A stretch of DNA of 8,693 nucleotides from Acidimicrobiales bacterium. Its GTDB lineage: Bacteria; Actinomycetota; Acidimicrobiia; Acidimicrobiales; RAAP-2. Every line of letters begins with the position of its first letter. Within the stretch, counting starts at the first letter, position 1. Both the position numbers and the translations under genes were made by a program. The notes below the pieces were generated by a model that saw nothing but the letters and a program-made list of their open reading frames with translations, made no database searches and was not told the origin of the DNA. Below, one piece after another: positions 6,401-8,693 of the stretch. The stretch covers positions 1-8,693 of the forward strand of contig JASHWO010000291.1 in assembly GCA_030044045.1 (NCBI GenBank). The letters are read 5' to 3'.

Positions 6401-7585
6401 CGACCCCGGGCCGGGCCGGGCCGGGGAGCCGGCCGGGGAGCCGGCCGGGGAACGGACCGGGACGGCGGGCGCCGGCACGTCCGGGGTGACCCCGAGGTGG
6501 TCCCAGGCCCGGGCCGTGGCCACCCGGCCCCGCGGGGTCCGCAGCACCAGTCCCTGCTGGAGCAAGTAGGGCTCGTAGGCGTCCTCGATGGTGTCGGGCT
6601 CCTCGCCCACGCACTGGGCCAGCGTGGTGAGCCCCACCGGCTGCCCGCCGAAGCGCCGGCACAGGGCGTCGAGGATGGCCCGGTCCACCTTGTCCAGGCC
6701 CAGCTCGTCCACGCCGAACACCTCCAGCCCCTCTCGGGCGGCCCGGCCGGTGACCACCCCGTCGCCCCGGACCTCCACGAAGTCCCGCACCCGCCGGAGC
6801 AGCCGGTTGGCCAGGCGCGGGGTGCCCCGGGAGCGCTCGGCGATGCTGGCCGCGCCCTCGGGGTCCACCCGCACCCCGAGGATGCGGGCCGACCGCTCGA
6901 CGATGGCCTGGAGATCCACCGGCTGGTAGAGGTCGAGCCGGCCCACGAAGCCGAACCGGTCCCGCAATGGGCCCGAGACCAGCCCGGTGCGGGTAGTGGC
7001 CCCCACCAGGGTGAAGCGGGGCAGGTCCAGCCGGATCGACCGGGCCGTCGGACCCTTGCCGATCAGGATGTCGAGCTTGGCGTCCTCCATGGCCGGGTAG
7101 AGGATCTCCTCCACCGAGCGGGACAGCCGGTGGATCTCGTCGATGAACAGGACGTCGCCCTCCTGGAGGTCGGTCAGCAGGGCAGCCAGATCCCCGGCCC
7201 GCACCAGCACCGGGCCGGAGGTCACCCGCAAGCCCACCCCCATCTCGGCGGCGACGATCCCGGCCAGTGAGGTCTTGCCCAGCCCGGGCGGACCGGCGAA
7301 GAGCAGGTGGTCCACCGGCTGGCGCCGCCGCTGGGCGGCTTCCAGCACGATGCCCAGGTGCTCGACGAGCTGGGACTGGCCCACGAACTCGGCCAGCGAG
7401 CGCGGCCGGAGCCCGGCTTCCTCGACCTCCTCCACCGGTCCCGCCGCCGGGTCCACCGCTCTGCCCGGCCCGGCCGGGGCCCCAACCCCGGCCTCCTCCG
7501 GTGCGTGGGGCCCCACCCCCACGCCGGCCGTGGTACTGCCCGGCCCGGCCGGGGCCAGCACCTCCCGCCGGGCCGACGGGGTCAC
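6389..7585 (-). CDS. ruvB: Holliday junction branch-migration ATPase RuvB
   Basis: RuvB, 398 aa, is the AAA+ motor that with RuvA drives branch migration of Holliday junctions. Walker A is GPPGLGKTS (98-106), Walker B FIDEIH (147-152), sensor 1 GATTRT (195-200), the arginine-finger region PLRDRFG (206-212), and sensor 2 RGTPR (253-257). The winged-helix domain follows, with [13 protein letters not shown] (296-308) and [11 protein letters not shown] (313-323). The start is GTG at 7585, overlapping the ruvA stop as GTGA. The protein exceeds the usual 330-350 aa because it has an Ala/Gly/Pro-rich N-terminal extension of about 55 residues and a low-complexity tail with SPAG repeats. Residues 12-41 of the extension come from a repeat element also found at the end of ruvC. 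The 3' end overlaps the histidine kinase gene tail to tail by 12 nt. The core domain looks fully functional. Confidence 0.97.
   Translation of the reverse strand: MTPSARREVLAPAGPGSTTAGVGVGPHAPEEAGVGAPAGPGRAVDPAAGPVEEVEEAGLRPRSLAEFVGQSQLVEHLGIVLEAAQRRRQPVDHLLFAGPPGLGKTSLAGIVAAEMGVGLRVTSGPVLVRAGDLAALLTDLQEGDVLFIDEIHRLSRSVEEILYPAMEDAKLDILIGKGPTARSIRLDLPRFTLVGATTRTGLVSGPLRDRFGFVGRLDLYQPVDLQAIVERSARILGVRVDPEGAASIAERSRGTPRLANRLLRRVRDFVEVRGDGVVTGRAAREGLEVFGVDELGLDKVDRAILDALCRRFGGQPVGLTTLAQCVGEEPDTIEDAYEPYLLQQGLVLRTPRGRVATARAWDHLGVTPDVPAPAVPVRSPAGSPAGSPARPGPGSSLF
6421..6451. repeat. 12-bp tandem repeat in the ruvB 3' end
   Basis: About 2.6 copies of the 12-bp unit CCGGGGAGCCGG lie just inside the ruvB 3' end. 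They encode the SPAG repeats of the RuvB C-terminal tail (around residues 379-389), downstream of the conserved fold. A 12-bp period keeps the frame, so copy-number change would lengthen or shorten the tail without breaking the gene. The unit contains GGCC and CCGG palindromes. Confidence 0.8.
7461..7556 (-). repeat. Dispersed in-frame repeat, copy A (in ruvB)
   Basis: This copy has a 21-bp direct repeat at both ends (7461-7481 and 7536-7556, identical, 75 bp apart) around a core at 7489-7534. The core matches copy B at 8225-8270 in 45 of 46 positions. Within ruvB it encodes about residues 11-41, reading PAGPG, then [15 protein letters not shown], then PAGPG again. The core holds the 12-bp palindrome GTGGGGCCCCAC (7505-7516) and an 8-bp stem (7503-7510 with 7517-7524). 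It lies in a non-conserved N-terminal extension of RuvB, before the AAA+ fold. I recognise no named repeat family. Confidence 0.85.
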
Positions 7586-8175
7586 CGGGCCGCCAGCTCC
7601 CGCAGGGCCAGCCGCAACAGCTCCTCCACCCCGGCGTCCTCGTGCAGCCCGTCGAGGGCGGCGCGGATCTCGTCGGGCCCGTAGCCCAGCTCGGCCAGGG
7701 CGGCCCGCGCCTCGACCCGGGCCGAGGCCCCGCCGCTGCCGGCCGGGACCGGGGCGGACGAGAAGTCGGGCAGCTCCAGCCGGCTCTTCAGGTCGATCAG
7801 CAGGCGGGCAGCGGTCTTGCGGCCCACGCCGGGGACGGCGCACAGCGTTGCCACGTCGTCCTCCAGCACCGCCGTCGAGAGGGCGGCCGGGGAGAGCACC
7901 GAGAGCACGGCCAGAGCCAAGGCCGGCCCCACTCCGTGGGCGCCGAGCAACGCCTCGAAGCACCGTCGCTCGTCGTCGTGGGCGAAGCCGTAGAGGACGA
8001 TGGCATCTTCCCGGACGTGGGTGTGGACGTGGAGAAAGACCGGCGACCCCGTCGAGCCCAGCCCCGCCGCGGTGCCGGTGGTGACCGCCACCCGGTAGCC
8101 CACCCCGCCGACCTCCATCACCACCTCGCCGGCTCCCGTCCGAGCCGCCAGCGTCCCCCGCAACGACCCGATCAT
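7582..8175 (-). CDS. ruvA: Holliday junction branch-migration protein RuvA
   Basis: RuvA, 197 aa, is the tetrameric protein that binds and flattens Holliday junctions and loads RuvB. The N-terminal OB-fold domain (1-63) begins MIGSLRGTL and ends with VLYGF (60-64). Two helix-hairpin-helix motifs follow: [13 protein letters not shown] (76-88) and [20 protein letters not shown] (111-130). A Ser/Gly/Pro-rich flexible linker (139-152) leads to the RuvB-binding domain III (about 153-197) with [13 protein letters not shown]. The length and domain order are normal. The start is ATG at 8175, overlapping the ruvC stop as ATGA. It has a strong AGGAGG Shine-Dalgarno six bases upstream that lies within the terminal direct repeat of copy B of the dispersed repeat. 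The stop overlaps the ruvB start (GTGA). Confidence 0.97.
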   Translation of the reverse strand: MIGSLRGTLAARTGAGEVVMEVGGVGYRVAVTTGTAAGLGSTGSPVFLHVHTHVREDAIVLYGFAHDDERRCFEALLGAHGVGPALALAVLSVLSPAALSTAVLEDDVATLCAVPGVGRKTAARLLIDLKSRLELPDFSSAPVPAGSGGASARVEARAALAELGYGPDEIRAALDGLHEDAGVEELLRLALRELAAR

Positions 8176-8693
8176 GCCGTGCCTCCTGGCCCGGCCGGGG
8201 CCCCACTGCGGCCTTCCCTGATGGCGGCCTCCTCCGGTGCGTGGGGCCCCACCCCCACACCGGCCGTGGTGCCTCCTGGCCCGGCGAGCGCGCGGTCGAC
8301 CGCCCGGCGCAGCGGCAGCGTGGTCTGGTGGCAGACGGCCAGGGCCAGGGCGTCGGCGGCGTCGGGCGGTCGGGGCACCTCGGCCAGCCCCAGTACGGTG
8401 GCCACCATCCGCTGCACCTGGTCCTTGGTGGCGCTGCCGTAGCCCACCACCGCCTGCTTCACCTCGTTGGCCGTGTACTGCACCACCTGGCAGCCGGCCT
8501 CGGCGGCAGCGACCAGGGCCAGCCCGCTGGCCTGCCCCACCGACATGGCGGTGCGGGCGTTCACCTGGAAGAAGACCCGCTCCACCACCACCACGTCGGG
8601 ACGGAGCTCGCCGATGAGCGCACGGAGCTCCTGCAGCACCGTCCACAACCGACCCTCCAGGGGGGCACCCGGGTCGGTCTCGACGACCCCGGC
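8172..8693 (-). CDS. ruvC: Crossover junction endodeoxyribonuclease RuvC (5' end cut by window edge)
   Basis: RuvC is the dimeric metal-dependent endonuclease that resolves Holliday junctions by symmetrical nicking. The frame is open to the right edge, giving the last 173 residues; the N-terminal catalytic Asp lies outside. Visible family features are [12 protein letters not shown], the catalytic Glu in [23 protein letters not shown], the [21 protein letters not shown] segment (junction-binding region), and [14 protein letters not shown] carrying the two C-terminal catalytic Asp residues. After this, where RuvC proteins normally end within a few residues, there is an extra tail of about 45 residues made largely from copy B of the dispersed repeat. 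The stop overlaps the ruvA start (ATGA). An internal TTG at 8648 is not the start, because conserved RuvC sequence continues upstream of it. Confidence 0.95.
   Translation of the reverse strand, partial: AGVVETDPGAPLEGRLWTVLQELRALIGELRPDVVVVERVFFQVNARTAMSVGQASGLALVAAAEAGCQVVQYTANEVKQAVVGYGSATKDQVQRMVATVLGLAEVPRPPDAADALALAVCHQTTLPLRRAVDRALAGPGGTTAGVGVGPHAPEEAAIREGRSGAPAGPGGTA
8179..8285 (-). repeat. Dispersed in-frame repeat, copy B (in ruvC)
   Basis: This copy has a 17-bp direct repeat at both ends (8179-8195 and 8269-8285, 90 bp apart) around a core at 8225-8270 that matches copy A with one mismatch (8259, A instead of G on the plus strand). A second shared block, 18 bp at 8188-8205, matches 7467-7484 of copy A. 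Between the block and the core, copy B is 15 nt longer, so the frame is kept. It encodes the RuvC C-terminal tail after the conserved fold, reading [20 protein letters not shown], then AIREGRS and [10 protein letters not shown] to the stop. The right end of the element lies upstream of ruvA and holds its ribosome-binding site. Confidence 0.85.
8182..8187 (-). promoter_or_regulatory. Shine-Dalgarno of ruvA, inside a repeat end
   Basis: AGGAGG on the minus strand, six bases before the ruvA ATG, is the best ribosome-binding site in the ruv operon. It falls in the 17-bp direct repeat at 8179-8195, whose other copy is at 8269-8285 inside ruvC, so the repeat end itself carries the site. Confidence 0.75.

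Noticed and set aside
6401..6460. GC-rich repeats as a bidirectional terminator between the kinase and ruvB genes
   Set aside because: The repeats lie within ruvB coding sequence and no T-rich run follows on either strand.
5404..6489. Second plus-strand frame within the histidine kinase
   Set aside because: An Arg/Pro/Ala-rich shadow; the kinase H, N, G1 and G2 boxes lie in the other frame.
7585..8260. Upstream extension of the ruvB frame to 8260
   Set aside because: It overlaps ruvA completely and has no RuvB homology; ruvB starts at the GTG overlapping the ruvA stop.
7267..8442. Plus-strand frame of 391 codons opposite the ruv genes
   Set aside because: Shadow of ruvB, ruvA and ruvC, all of which have clear catalytic motifs on the minus strand.
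8172..8648. TTG at 8648 as the ruvC start
   Set aside because: RuvC-like sequence ([12 protein letters not shown]) continues upstream to the window edge, so the gene is simply cut.

Overview
The window is very GC-rich chromosomal DNA in which every gene is densely packed. The gene order and protein types point to an actinobacterium (Actinomycetota). The Thr/Ser-rich linker in SecD, the YajC with a long acidic tail and the ruvCAB / yajC-secDF neighbourhood would suit a deep-branching, Acidimicrobiia-like lineage, but that finer placement is inference.

Layout, left to right. Positions 1-3436 hold the protein-export accessory operon on the minus strand, yajC-secD-secF, with secF running off the left edge. 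Positions 3437-3806 are the only real intergenic gap, a divergent control region of 370 bp. Positions 3807-6400 hold a plus-strand two-component pair: an OmpR/PhoB-type response regulator and a membrane PAS histidine kinase. Positions 6389-8693 hold the Holliday-junction operon ruvC-ruvA-ruvB on the minus strand, with ruvC running off the right edge.

How they work together. RuvA and RuvB form the branch-migration motor and RuvC the resolvase, acting in the cytoplasm on recombination intermediates. YajC, SecD and SecF form the accessory membrane complex that uses the proton motive force to help SecYEG complete export. In many actinobacteria ruvCAB is followed directly by yajC-secDF on the same strand. 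Here a two-gene signalling cassette sits between them in the opposite orientation, so ruvB converges on the kinase gene and yajC diverges from the regulator gene. All five same-strand gene junctions are 4-nt stop/start overlaps (ATGA or GTGA), suggesting translational coupling throughout.

The most unusual signal is a short dispersed repeat present twice, once in the 3' end of ruvC and once in the 5' end of ruvB. A 46-bp core is identical except for one synonymous base. It is read in the same phase in both genes although the copies are 736 bp apart (not a multiple of 3), can form an mRNA hairpin in both copies, and is flanked by direct repeats, one of which supplies the Shine-Dalgarno of ruvA. 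It resembles a small in-frame palindromic insertion element or a recombining minisatellite. I recognise no named family for it.
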